Assembly: GCA_023400235.1 (NCBI GenBank)
Contig: JAEXFI010000053.1
Span: 1-64,000 of the forward strand
Source of the DNA: Bacillota bacterium
GTDB lineage: Bacteria > Bacillota > Clostridia > Acetivibrionales > DSM-1351
Reading direction: 5' to 3'
Length of the DNA: 64,000 bases
Below, in pieces: positions 1 to 7,926 of this stretch (the stretch's first letter is position 1; each line of letters opens with the position of its first letter). A model generated the notes under the pieces. It saw nothing but the letters and a program-made list of their open reading frames with translations. It made no database searches and had not been told where the DNA came from. The position numbers and the translations under genes were made by a program.

Positions 1-127
1 AACATGTATCTTTCAAGCTAACCTCCCATCTACGCGCATGGCGCGTACACAAATAGTAATGAAAGGCACGCAGTGGCTTTCGCTGCTTGAAAGTCACATT
101 GACACACAACATGTATCTTTCAAGCTA
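1..127. repeat. Direct repeat pair with hairpins, cut by window edge
   Basis: The 20-mer AACATGTATCTTTCAAGCTA occurs at 1-20 and again at 108-127, a 107-bp period. Between them lies a perfect 7-bp hairpin (31-37 with 41-47). GCTTGAAAG at 84-92 pairs with CTTTCAAGC at 117-125, so the second copy is the 3' arm of a longer imperfect hairpin (83-126). The first copy looks like the 3' arm of an identical hairpin left of the window, which suggests a tandem array of about 107 bp per unit. No coding potential is seen in 1-278. Confidence 0.6.
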
Positions 128-278
128 TTCGCTTCCATTATAATTAATGCTTAATTATTATATTCATACTTAAACAGTTGGGAGCATGTCCGATAGATAC
201 ATATACATAGAATCATTCATACACTGTAATATAGCAGAGGTTATTTAACTGATTTAACTTGTATGGAAGGGTTGGAAT

Positions 279-1376
279 ATGACAAAGCATCCATTTATAT
301 CGTTGTGCATGATTGTAAAAGATGAGGAACGATGGATTGAAGGCTGTTTGAAAAGTATATACAGCGCGGTTGATGAAATTATCATTGTGGATACTGGCTC
401 CGGGGATAGAACAAAGGACATATGCTTGTCCTATGGCGCTGAAGTTCTTGATTTTACTTGGAGAGACAGTTTTGCAGAAGCGCGGAATTATGGGATTAAT
501 AAGGCAAAAGGAGAATGGATACTGTGGTTGGATGCAGATGAGGAGATGAAATTGGAGGATAGTGAGATGTTTCTCACCGTGCTTCAATCATATAAAAAAG
601 ATGCACTGGAAGTTCCTATTATAAGTTATTATGGTGATTTTCCTGTTAATGCAGGCAGAGCATACACTTTTTGTTCGTATAGGCTATTTAGAAACAATAA
701 AGGGTATAAGTTTGTGGGAGATATACATGAATACCCGGAAATTGAGGGTTTCACTCCGGACTATGACAAGGAAATGCTTAAGCTGGCAAAGATATACCAT
801 TATGGTTATTTGGATGAAGTCAGTGAAGCCAAAAAAAAGAGTGAGAGAAATATTAAGATGCTTCAAAAGGCTAGAGGACAATCCGCTGATAATCCGTGGG
901 TTGATTATCATATGGCCAGTGAATACTATCGTGCCGGGAAATATGAAATGGCTTTTAATCAAGTTAATATGGCCTTATGGGGATTTCTGAACATGAAGCA
1001 AATACCTCCTGCCATAGCATATAAATTAAAATATGATATTTTGTTAATTAGCAGTAACTACGACTGTGCCTGGCCAGGAATTGAAAAGGCTATAGAATTA
1101 TATCCTGATTATGTTGATTTTCATTTTTATAAAGGACTTATTTTTTATGAAAAAAAGATGTATTCAGAGGCCATATCTATTTTTCAACATTGTCTCAAAT
1201 TAGGTGAGCACAATTATAAGTACTTAACATTAGTTGGCTGCGGAAGTTATAGAGCCTGGTATTATATCGGTATGTGCCATGAAAAACTTGGGAAGCAGGA
1301 AGAGGCATATGAGGACTTTAAGCGTACAAAATCCATATATAAGGATTACAGTGGTTTCAAAAATATAATTCTATAA
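279..1376 (+). CDS. Family 2 glycosyltransferase with C-terminal TPR-like repeats
   Basis: This 365-residue protein has a GT-A glycosyltransferase family 2 domain at about residues 5-110. It opens with SLCMIVKDEE, followed by the nucleotide-binding region VDTGSGDRTKD and the metal-binding motif WLDADEE. The C-terminal half (about 190-360) has helical repeats of TPR type, such as YYRAGKYEMAFNQVNMAL and YYIGMCHEKLGKQEEAYEDF. Proteins of this layout transfer sugars to peptides or surface structures and act in the cytoplasm. The collagen-like gene follows by 81 bp on the same strand, so that Thr-rich protein is the likely acceptor; this is inference from neighbourhood. The start is the ATG after a GGAAGGG-type ribosome-binding site. 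Confidence 0.88.
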   Translation: MTKHPFISLCMIVKDEERWIEGCLKSIYSAVDEIIIVDTGSGDRTKDICLSYGAEVLDFTWRDSFAEARNYGINKAKGEWILWLDADEEMKLEDSEMFLTVLQSYKKDALEVPIISYYGDFPVNAGRAYTFCSYRLFRNNKGYKFVGDIHEYPEIEGFTPDYDKEMLKLAKIYHYGYLDEVSEAKKKSERNIKMLQKARGQSADNPWVDYHMASEYYRAGKYEMAFNQVNMALWGFLNMKQIPPAIAYKLKYDILLISSNYDCAWPGIEKAIELYPDYVDFHFYKGLIFYEKKMYSEAISIFQHCLKLGEHNYKYLTLVGCGSYRAWYYIGMCHEKLGKQEEAYEDFKRTKSIYKDYSGFKNIIL

Positions 1377-1457
1377 TGCGATAATCAAGAACATATGAGA
1401 AAAACATACATAATATGTAAGTGTATTATTATGTAAACGTAGGAGGTATTTTTAGTT

Positions 1458-3398
1458 ATGTCCCAACCGAGTTTTCCAAATCTAAGTCCTGCCATCACCA
1501 GGGATGAGGCAGTAAATCTTATTCTATCTTCCATTGCTATGGAGGAACTTGGACTAAGCCACATAATTAATGCTGAAGGAGAAAAAATACAATATGTTAT
1601 TGGAACAATTCCAGGAATAAGTGGGCCGCCTTCAACCGTTAATGATGTTCTTGCTGTAAATGACAGCGTTAGAGACGTGCTTGAAAGCGTGGCACAAAAT
1701 CAGTTGTCACTAAATACTAAAATGAGAAATATTCTTGAATTTAGTGGAACAGGAACAACGGGAGCCACAGGAGCCACGGGAGCAACCGGGGCAGCCGGAG
1801 CCACAGGAGCCACAGGAGCAACCGGAGCAGCCGGAGCTACAGGAGCTACAGGAGCAGGAGGCGGAGCCACAGGAGCCACAGGAGCAACCGGAGTAGCCGG
1901 AGCAACTGGTGCCACAGGAGCAGCCGGAGCAACTGGTGCCACAGGAGCTGCTGGAGCCACAGGAGCAACCGGGGCAGCCGGAGCTACAGGAGCCACCGGA
2001 GCAGGAGGCGGAGCCACAGGAGCCACAGGTGCAACCGGAGCAGCCGGAGCAACTGGTGCCACCGGAGCAACCGGAGCAGGCGGAGCCACAGGAGCAACCG
2101 GGGCAGCCGGAGCAACTGGTGCTACAGGAGCAACCGGAGCAGCCGGAGCCACGGGAGCAACCGGAGCAGGAGGCGGAGCCACAGGAGCCACGGGAGCAAC
2201 CGGGGCAGCCGGAGCCACAGGAGCCACAGGAGCAACCGGAGCAGCCGGAGCAGAAGGTGCCACCGGAGCAACAGGAGCAACCGGGGCAGCCGGAGCAACT
2301 GGTGCCACAGGAGCAACCGGAGCAGGAGGCGGAGCCACAGGAGCCACCGGAGCAACCGGAGCAGCCGGAGCAGAAGGTGCCACCGGAGCCACAGGAGCAA
2401 CCGGAGCAACTGGAGCAGGCGGAGCCACAGGAGCCACAGGAGCAGCCGGAGCAGAAGGAGCCACAGGAGCAACCGGGGCAGCCGGAGCTACAGGAGCCAC
2501 AGGAGCCACAGGAGCAGCCGGAGCAGAAGGAGCAGAAGGAGCAACAGGAGCAACCGGAGCAGCCGGAGCAACAGGAGCAACAGGAGCAACAGGAGCAACA
2601 GGAGCAGCCGGAGCAGAAGGAGCAACAGGAGCAACCGGGGCAGCCGGAGCTACAGGAGCTACAGGAGCTACAGGAGCTACAGGAGCTACAGGAGCTACAG
2701 GAGCTACAGGAGCCACCGGAGCCACAGGAGCAGCCGGAGCAGCCGGAGCAGAAGGAGCCACAGGAGCAGCCGGAGCAACTGGAGCTACAGGAGCAGCCGG
2801 AGCAACTGGAGCCACAGGTGCTGCAGGAGCCACAGGAGCAACCGGAGCAGCGGGAGCTACAGGAGCTACAGGAGCAGCAGGTGCAGGTGCTATTATACCA
2901 TTTGCATCAGGGATACCAATTAATATGACTACTATATTGGGTGGATTGGCAGGCATACCATCTTTCGTTGGGTTTGGAAGTTCTGCGCCTGGACTAACAG
3001 TACTTGGTAGTACAATAGATCTTACTAACGCATCGGGAACATTGACAAACTTTGCTTTTTCCGTGCCTCGAGATGGATTGATTACTTCAGTATCTGCTTT
3101 TTTCAGTACTACTGCCGCATTGGCGTTAGTTGGTTCAACCATAACCATAAGGGCTCAATTGTTCGCATCAACTACACCTGATAACATTTTTTCGCCACTG
3201 CCGGCGATTGTTACTTTAACACCAACATTAACTGGACTGATTTCAATAGGCGATATTGTAAGCGGTATTACAACTGGATTAGCAATACCTGTAACTGCGC
3301 AAACCCGCCTTTTATTGGTATTTTATGCCAATGCAGCCGGATTATCTCTTGTCAACACTGTAGTTGGTTATGCAAGTGCCGGAGTTGATATTGTCTAA
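1458..3398 (+). CDS. Collagen-like triple-helix repeat surface/exosporium glycoprotein
   Basis: This 646-residue protein has three parts. Residues 1-95 form a globular N-terminal segment with the phrase MEELGLSHIINAEGEK, a layout typical of clostridial collagen-like proteins. Residues about 96-477 are roughly 127 Gly-X-Y triplets, nearly all GAT or GAA/GAG, with a few GAE. Residues 480-646 form a hydrophobic C-terminal domain like the trimerising head of BclA/BclC-type exosporium proteins. There is no signal peptide, as expected for a protein assembled on the spore from the mother cell. The abundant Thr residues are candidate O-glycosylation sites, and a glycosyltransferase gene lies directly upstream. 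AGGAGG at 1441-1446 sets the start. Location on spore or cell surface is inferred from the family. Confidence 0.9.
   Translation: MSQPSFPNLSPAITRDEAVNLILSSIAMEELGLSHIINAEGEKIQYVIGTIPGISGPPSTVNDVLAVNDSVRDVLESVAQNQLSLNTKMRNILEFSGTGTTGATGATGATGAAGATGATGATGAAGATGATGAGGGATGATGATGVAGATGATGAAGATGATGAAGATGATGAAGATGATGAGGGATGATGATGAAGATGATGATGAGGATGATGAAGATGATGATGAAGATGATGAGGGATGATGATGAAGATGATGATGAAGAEGATGATGATGAAGATGATGATGAGGGATGATGATGAAGAEGATGATGATGATGAGGATGATGAAGAEGATGATGAAGATGATGATGAAGAEGAEGATGATGAAGATGATGATGATGAAGAEGATGATGAAGATGATGATGATGATGATGATGATGATGAAGAAGAEGATGAAGATGATGAAGATGATGAAGATGATGAAGATGATGAAGAGAIIPFASGIPINMTTILGGLAGIPSFVGFGSSAPGLTVLGSTIDLTNASGTLTNFAFSVPRDGLITSVSAFFSTTAALALVGSTITIRAQLFASTTPDNIFSPLPAIVTLTPTLTGLISIGDIVSGITTGLAIPVTAQTRLLLVFYANAAGLSLVNTVVGYASAGVDIV
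1744..2890 (+). repeat. Collagen-coding 9-bp repeat tract
   Basis: The DNA is a long array of 9-bp units of the form GGAGCNACN and variants encoding Gly-Ala-Thr, Gly-Ala-Ala and Gly-Ala-Gly. Seven identical copies of GGAGCTACA stand in tandem at 2646-2708, a slippage-prone run. The low codon complexity also opens long spurious frames on both strands. Confidence 0.9.
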
Positions 3399-3455
3399 AG
3401 TGAGGTATTTCCACACTTGATAATTTTAAACCGTTAATATTTTTGAAATTGACAT

Positions 3456-3506
3456 CACCGTAAATGTTAGACTTACTAATCTAACATTTACAGGTGTGTT
3501 TTTTTG
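3456..3506 (+). terminator. Rho-independent terminator after the collagen-like gene
   Basis: CACC-GTAAATGTTAG at 3456-3470 pairs with CTAACATTTACAGGTG at 3481-3496 (one bulge), followed by a run of seven T. It ends the glycosyltransferase/collagen transcript before the convergent minus-strand gene. Confidence 0.85.
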
Positions 3507-3617
3507 CCCGAATGAGACGCAGCAAATTGGCAGAAGGGTGAAATTTCTGCTAGTGTGAATACCTATAATTTTGAAAAAGGAGAGGTAAGCATATCTGGTA
3601 AGCACTCTCATTCCGCG

Positions 3618-5009
3618 TTATTTGAAACTGATAATAAGCTTTCCGTCTTCAAAGCTTATAAACCTGTGTTTGCTCCGGGGAATATTATTATAAGAGCTGC
3701 TTATCAAATTATTTCTCCGCCATACAGAAAGAATTATACCCACAAGAACCATGTTTGAAATATACCCAACTCCTCCATAGGATACAAATGGCATATTGAA
3801 ATCCGTCAAAGGAAGAAGACTGAAATTCATCAATACACTGAATATGAACTGTGCCGATAAAATTGTACAGGCACCCAGTGACAGGTAAAAGCCATAAGTA
3901 TTTTTAAGCTTAATGGTGGTCATAAACAGTCTCCCGATAAACACAGCTATTGCCAGGACCAACGCCAGACCCACCGCCCAGCCAAGTGTGGCAATAACAT
4001 TTAAAAGTACATAGTTTGAAGTGAGGCCGGGCATATCCATGTCTATACTGCAACCATTTACTGTTTCCGCGCTTTTTCCAAGCAGGGCGGAGGCTGCAAA
4101 CCATTTATCGGCCATTACTTGCTGCCAGCCTTCTCCATAAGGGTCAGACTGTCCTCTTGTTATAAAAGTGGATATACGGTGAAATCTGTATGGCTCAGAT
4201 ATAATGCCAAAGGCTATGATGGATATTGCTACAAAGCCTATGCCCCCCAAAGCAGCCAGCTGCAGCCTTCTGTAACCTCCAAAATGGTTTTTGAGGACTG
4301 AAGAAATAATCAAAACAGCATAACAAATTATCAGAACAAACGCTACTGGTAAATTGGGTAAGGCAAGTACGGGGATTATAGAAATAAACGACAATGCCAG
4401 TATACCTGCAAAAGCTGTGCCGCCTTTACCCCTGCCCTTTTCCATAAAGCCTGCAATGGCAGCCAGGAACATTACCGGCACATAATCAGAGGCTATGGAT
4501 TTCCCGCCTATGGTCAAAAAACTTCTGCCGTTAAAGTCAGCTCCCGTATATAGTGTAAATAGCAGTAGCATTAATGTTATTATATACAATGGAAACGCCA
4601 GCTTCTTAAGTTTTGTGTAGTCAAAAAAGTAGATACCTGCCAGTACACCAAAACCAATAACAGCATAAAGCAAATACCTTTCAAAGCTTACAGCCTGTAA
4701 AGAAGAAAATTTACTGCTCATATACATGATAATCCCGCCAATCACTGCAATAATAGCGGTCAGTACAATAATTGACCATTCGGTCTTCGGCTTGTGCTGT
4801 TTATTGAGCCGGTTTCCCAGTTCATCACAGTTACCCATGGCAGAAATGGCCAGCTCAAGAGCTTCTTCCTCATCAATAGCCCTATTGGCATATTCCTCTT
4901 TCAGCTCGCAAATATGATTGGTGAGTTCATCGCGGATATCCTTATGTACCGCCTTGCATTTTATATGAATACAAACATCATCAAGAAAAGTGGTTATCTT
5001 TTTATTCAA
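3618..5009 (-). CDS. FtsW/RodA/SpoVE-family membrane protein with N-terminal HAAS-like domain
   Basis: This 463-residue protein joins two modules. Residues 1-70 (DDVCIHIKCKAVHKDIRDEL, ending in a DEEEALELAISAMGN phrase) look like the HAAS/permease-prefix domain that usually accompanies PadR regulators. From about residue 78 onward there are ten or so membrane segments of the SEDS (FtsW/RodA/SpoVE) type, with a late PFVSYGGVGYISNMVLVG motif matching the family signature. SEDS proteins polymerise glycan strands or shape peptidoglycan in the cytoplasmic membrane. The gene overlaps the upstream padR gene by 8 bp, so the two are co-transcribed and probably functionally coupled. Its substrate and role are not known. 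Confidence 0.85.
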   Translation of the reverse strand: MNKKITTFLDDVCIHIKCKAVHKDIRDELTNHICELKEEYANRAIDEEEALELAISAMGNCDELGNRLNKQHKPKTEWSIIVLTAIIAVIGGIIMYMSSKFSSLQAVSFERYLLYAVIGFGVLAGIYFFDYTKLKKLAFPLYIITLMLLLFTLYTGADFNGRSFLTIGGKSIASDYVPVMFLAAIAGFMEKGRGKGGTAFAGILALSFISIIPVLALPNLPVAFVLIICYAVLIISSVLKNHFGGYRRLQLAALGGIGFVAISIIAFGIISEPYRFHRISTFITRGQSDPYGEGWQQVMADKWFAASALLGKSAETVNGCSIDMDMPGLTSNYVLLNVIATLGWAVGLALVLAIAVFIGRLFMTTIKLKNTYGFYLSLGACTILSAQFIFSVLMNFSLLPLTDFNMPFVSYGGVGYISNMVLVGIILSVWRRNNLISSSYNNIPRSKHRFISFEDGKLIISFK

Positions 5010-5340
5010 AGCAATTCCCTCCGATTATTGAATTTATAGCCTTGGCATAGGTATTCCATTCTTGCTTTTTATACTTTAGCAGTTTTCTTCCTACATTAGT
5101 TATTCTGTAATACTTTCTGCGTTTGCCGTTTTCTGCCTCAGACCAGTAGGACTCTATGGCGCCTTCGTTCTCCAGCCCATGCAGCATGGGGTATAGGGTG
5201 CCTTCCTTCAAATCAAAGACATCCTCGGATTTCTTTTTTAGTGCCTGCGCTATCTGATAGCCATACATATCTTCGCGTTCCAGCAGGGTAAGGATAAGTA
5301 TTGAGGTGCTGCCCTTCATCAGTTCCTTGTTAATCTTCAT
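5002..5340 (-). CDS. PadR-family transcriptional regulator
   Basis: This 112-residue protein is a winged-helix PadR regulator. It starts MKINKELMKGSTSILILTLL, followed by REDMYGYQIAQAL and then the wing region DLKEGTLYPMLHGLENEGAIESYW. PadR proteins are dimeric repressors of adjacent membrane-protein genes. It overlaps the HAAS-FtsW gene downstream, and PadR proteins commonly control HAAS-domain partners. A GGAGG-like site (AGGAGGCCCGAAA, read on the minus strand) precedes the start. The ligand is unknown. Confidence 0.92.
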   Translation of the reverse strand: MKINKELMKGSTSILILTLLEREDMYGYQIAQALKKKSEDVFDLKEGTLYPMLHGLENEGAIESYWSEAENGKRRKYYRITNVGRKLLKYKKQEWNTYAKAINSIIGGNCFE

Positions 5341-5482
5341 TTTCGGGCCTCCTGTGCTGATAAATTAATACCTTTGTATACATAGGTTATCTATGTATAT
5401 GGTAGCACTTGCTAATAAAGTTATCAAGAGTTATTTTCCTTAAATTATATAAATATGAAACTCAATACAAAATCATTTATTT

Positions 5483-5880
5483 TACAAAAATAATCAGATT
5501 GATAATCCTGAAGAAATATATTTGCTTCAGGATGGAAATTCAAAATATACAATAAAGGATTACCCGCTGTTTAAAAAGGATGATGTTCATGAAAAAGGCA
5601 GAAGAACCAGTTAATACATTCTGGATTTTAGGCGTTAATACTTGTGTAATCAGAGTAGTAGATGTAGAAAAGGAGAGCTTTGCAGTTAAGCAGGTTGGAC
5701 AGTTTAGAGAATTTCTCAACATCGGAGCAGAGGATACTGGTTCAAATCTTAGGGAGGTTTTGGTGAAGAACTATAAAGTTGAAATTCCCTGATGCTACCA
5801 AAATACTGCCAGAAGCCTATCGGCTTAAGGATTTGGAAAGTGAACTAGAAAAAATGAAAAGTGAGGTAGTTGGATATTGA
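5483..5880 (+). pseudogene. Decayed, 5'-truncated lipoprotein gene, paralogue of the gene at 17101
   Basis: Translating in three successive frames restores a protein that matches residues 100-226 of the 226-residue lipoprotein at 17101-17781. From 5483 the segment LLQDGNSKYTIKDYPLFKK matches LLQDGNSEFTIKNYPLFKN. A frameshift near 5577 leads into NTFWILGVNTCVIRVVDVEK. A second frameshift near 5790 leads into KILPEAYRLKDLESELEKMK. The signal peptide and first half are missing. The longest intact piece alone (5580-5792) could be mistaken for a 70-residue gene. Confidence 0.8.
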
Positions 5881-5975
5881 AAAAAACATTAATAACAATA
5901 CTCTTAATTACAGTTAGTTTGACTGCAGTAGCTACTCAATATATATTCGCACATACAACCTATCAATCTAGCTAG
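5877..5975 (+). pseudogene. Short signal-peptide remnant downstream of the lipoprotein pseudogene
   Basis: A TTG start inside the TGA region of the preceding pseudogene opens a 32-codon frame that begins with a signal peptide (LKKTLITILLITVSLTAVAT) and stops at 5973-5975. The same arrangement, a TTG start overlapping the lipoprotein stop and a signal peptide, occurs at 17771. Both are probably remnants of the same partner gene. Confidence 0.5.
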
Positions 5976-6111
5976 CAAATCTCCCTAAACCCATGGGAGT
6001 ATTTTACATAATGATTTCACCGTATTGGGGCATACGGGAGATTGCACCGGCCCTTAAAATAGTATAATATAAAAATTATATTGATAATTTTTTATAATGA
6101 GGGCTTTAATA

Positions 6112-7926
6112 TTGAGATATTTTGTAAACTTTTTTTCATTTAAGAGCATTCAAACTAAAATGATGGTGGTTTTTATTATCATGGTTGTTTTGCCCATGTT
6201 ATTGATAACTTATTTCTCAATTAAAGGTTCAGAAAGGTTTCTTCAGCAGAAGATAAGTCAATCCGATTATCAGGTGCTCGAACAAATGAGCAATTCAATC
6301 AATTCCTCCTTGCAGGCCATGATTAATGCCTCCAGCTTATTTACACAGGACAGGCAGATTGTTGATTTGCTGTCCATGAGCAACAATTTGGATTCTAATC
6401 AGACTTTTAATAAGACACAACTGTTTGACAAGGAAATGCAGAAGGCAAAAAACAGCATTTTACTGAATTTTAACAGCTATATTTCCATATTTGATTTTAA
6501 TGGAAACCTATACACCTCAGGGTCAAGGCAGGCTACGGATAACTTTGAAAAGTATTCAAGGACTCAGTGGTTTAAAGATACCATCGCAGCAAATGGGTTT
6601 ATGCTGTGGATAGCCCCGCAAAGCAATTATATAAAGACGGAGGATTTAAGCTCCGGGCCTGTAATAACTCTGTCAAGGCTCATAAAAGGAAGCCGTTCCT
6701 TGGGGGGGTATGGTATTGTTACCATAAGCATAAGCGAAAGTGAATTCTTCAGGAAGATTTTTAAAAATACTGCAGGTGATGTGGACAATAACGTATTCAT
6801 TATTGATGACAAGGGAGTAGTCATAAGCAGCGGTCAGAAAGAAATAATCGGAAAAACTCTCTCTGAGGAGTTTCATATAAATAATATATCAGATAATAGC
6901 AAAAATAATTATATTACAAAAATTGAAGGTAAAAAAACTATTATCAGTTATGCCTCAATTGAATTAACTAAATGGAAACTGGTGAAAATGAACAGTTATG
7001 ACATACTGTTTATGGATTTGATAAAGGACAGAAACAAGAATTTAATCCTCATTTCCCTTATGTCGTTAATATTTTTGGGAGTCACCACTCTGATAGTCTA
7101 CGGTATTACAAAGCCTATCAAAACCCTGAAGGAAACCATGAAATTGGTTGAAGACGGAGATTTGAACATCCGTGCCAATATAAAGGGGCATGATGAGGTC
7201 TCACAATTAGGCACCGGCTTCAATAGCATGCTGTCATATATCAAGGAATTAATCGAAAACATACGGGATAAGCAAAAAAAAGAAGAGGAATTGAAGCTGG
7301 AGGTTCTGCAGGCTCAAATAAATCCTCATTTTCTGTTTAATACCTTGAATACTATCAAATGGACAGCTGTCATCAATCAGGCAAATAATGTTGCAAGTCT
7401 GATTGAAGCGCTTGGCAGAATTCTGGAAATGAGTGTTAAGGATATGAACAAGCTGATAACCATTAAAGATGAGGTTGAAAACTTGAAAAGCTATCTGATG
7501 CTGCAAAAGGCCAGATACAACCAGAGGTTTACTGAAAGTATATCCATTGCTGAAGATATTATGAATTTGAAAATTCCTCGCCTGATACTTCAGCCAATTG
7601 TTGAGAATTCCATAGTTCATGGTTTGAAGGAAGATAAGGTGGGAGATCTGAAAATAATAATCACAGGTACAATAAGGGAGGGCATGCTTCTGCTCAATGT
7701 TGAGGATGATGGGGCAGGTATTGGAAAAGAGCGTTTGGATGAAATATATGAGGATTATAAAAACAAAATCAGCCGGAACCGGTTTGGCAGGATTGGCTTG
7801 CAAAATGTCCACAGAAGAATAGAGCTTTTGTTTGGAGCTCCATATGGTATAAAAATTAACAGCAAACTGCATATTGGTACTAATATTGAAATATTACTTC
7901 CAGTTATTGAGGAGGAAATGGCATGA
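6112..7926 (+). CDS. YesM-type sensor histidine kinase
   Basis: This membrane kinase of about 604 residues has a transmembrane helix near residues 15-35, a long extracellular region to about 305, a second helix (LILISLMSLIFLGVTTLIVYG), a HAMP domain, and a His_kinase/HATPase pair. The H-box reads LQAQINPHFLFNTLNTIKW, the N-box QPIVENSIVHGL, and the G-boxes DDGAGIG and GRIGLQN. It probably senses an extracellular sugar and phosphorylates the response regulator whose ATG overlaps its stop codon (ATGA). TTG at 6112 is preferred because GAGGG sits 7 bp upstream; an in-frame ATG at 6097 has no ribosome-binding site. A TATAAT box lies at 6063-6068. Confidence 0.93.
   Translation: MRYFVNFFSFKSIQTKMMVVFIIMVVLPMLLITYFSIKGSERFLQQKISQSDYQVLEQMSNSINSSLQAMINASSLFTQDRQIVDLLSMSNNLDSNQTFNKTQLFDKEMQKAKNSILLNFNSYISIFDFNGNLYTSGSRQATDNFEKYSRTQWFKDTIAANGFMLWIAPQSNYIKTEDLSSGPVITLSRLIKGSRSLGGYGIVTISISESEFFRKIFKNTAGDVDNNVFIIDDKGVVISSGQKEIIGKTLSEEFHINNISDNSKNNYITKIEGKKTIISYASIELTKWKLVKMNSYDILFMDLIKDRNKNLILISLMSLIFLGVTTLIVYGITKPIKTLKETMKLVEDGDLNIRANIKGHDEVSQLGTGFNSMLSYIKELIENIRDKQKKEEELKLEVLQAQINPHFLFNTLNTIKWTAVINQANNVASLIEALGRILEMSVKDMNKLITIKDEVENLKSYLMLQKARYNQRFTESISIAEDIMNLKIPRLILQPIVENSIVHGLKEDKVGDLKIIITGTIREGMLLLNVEDDGAGIGKERLDEIYEDYKNKISRNRFGRIGLQNVHRRIELLFGAPYGIKINSKLHIGTNIEILLPVIEEEMA

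Noticed and set aside
1..127. CRISPR array
   Set aside because: Only two repeats, 107 bp apart, with self-complementary spacer sequence and no cas genes.
1909..2928. Plus-strand Pro-Glu-Gln-rich open frame
   Set aside because: Second frame of the same repeat tract, inside the collagen gene.
1700..3148. Long minus-strand open frame, Pro-Val-Ala rich
   Set aside because: It is the mirror of the collagen repeat. GC-rich 9-bp repeats lack stops in several frames; there is no ribosome-binding site.
3555..3758. 67-codon plus frame
   Set aside because: Overlaps the end of the FtsW-like gene on the other strand and shows no domain.
7249..7872. 207-codon minus frame
   Set aside because: Lies fully inside the sensor kinase gene in the antisense direction; composition is not protein-like.
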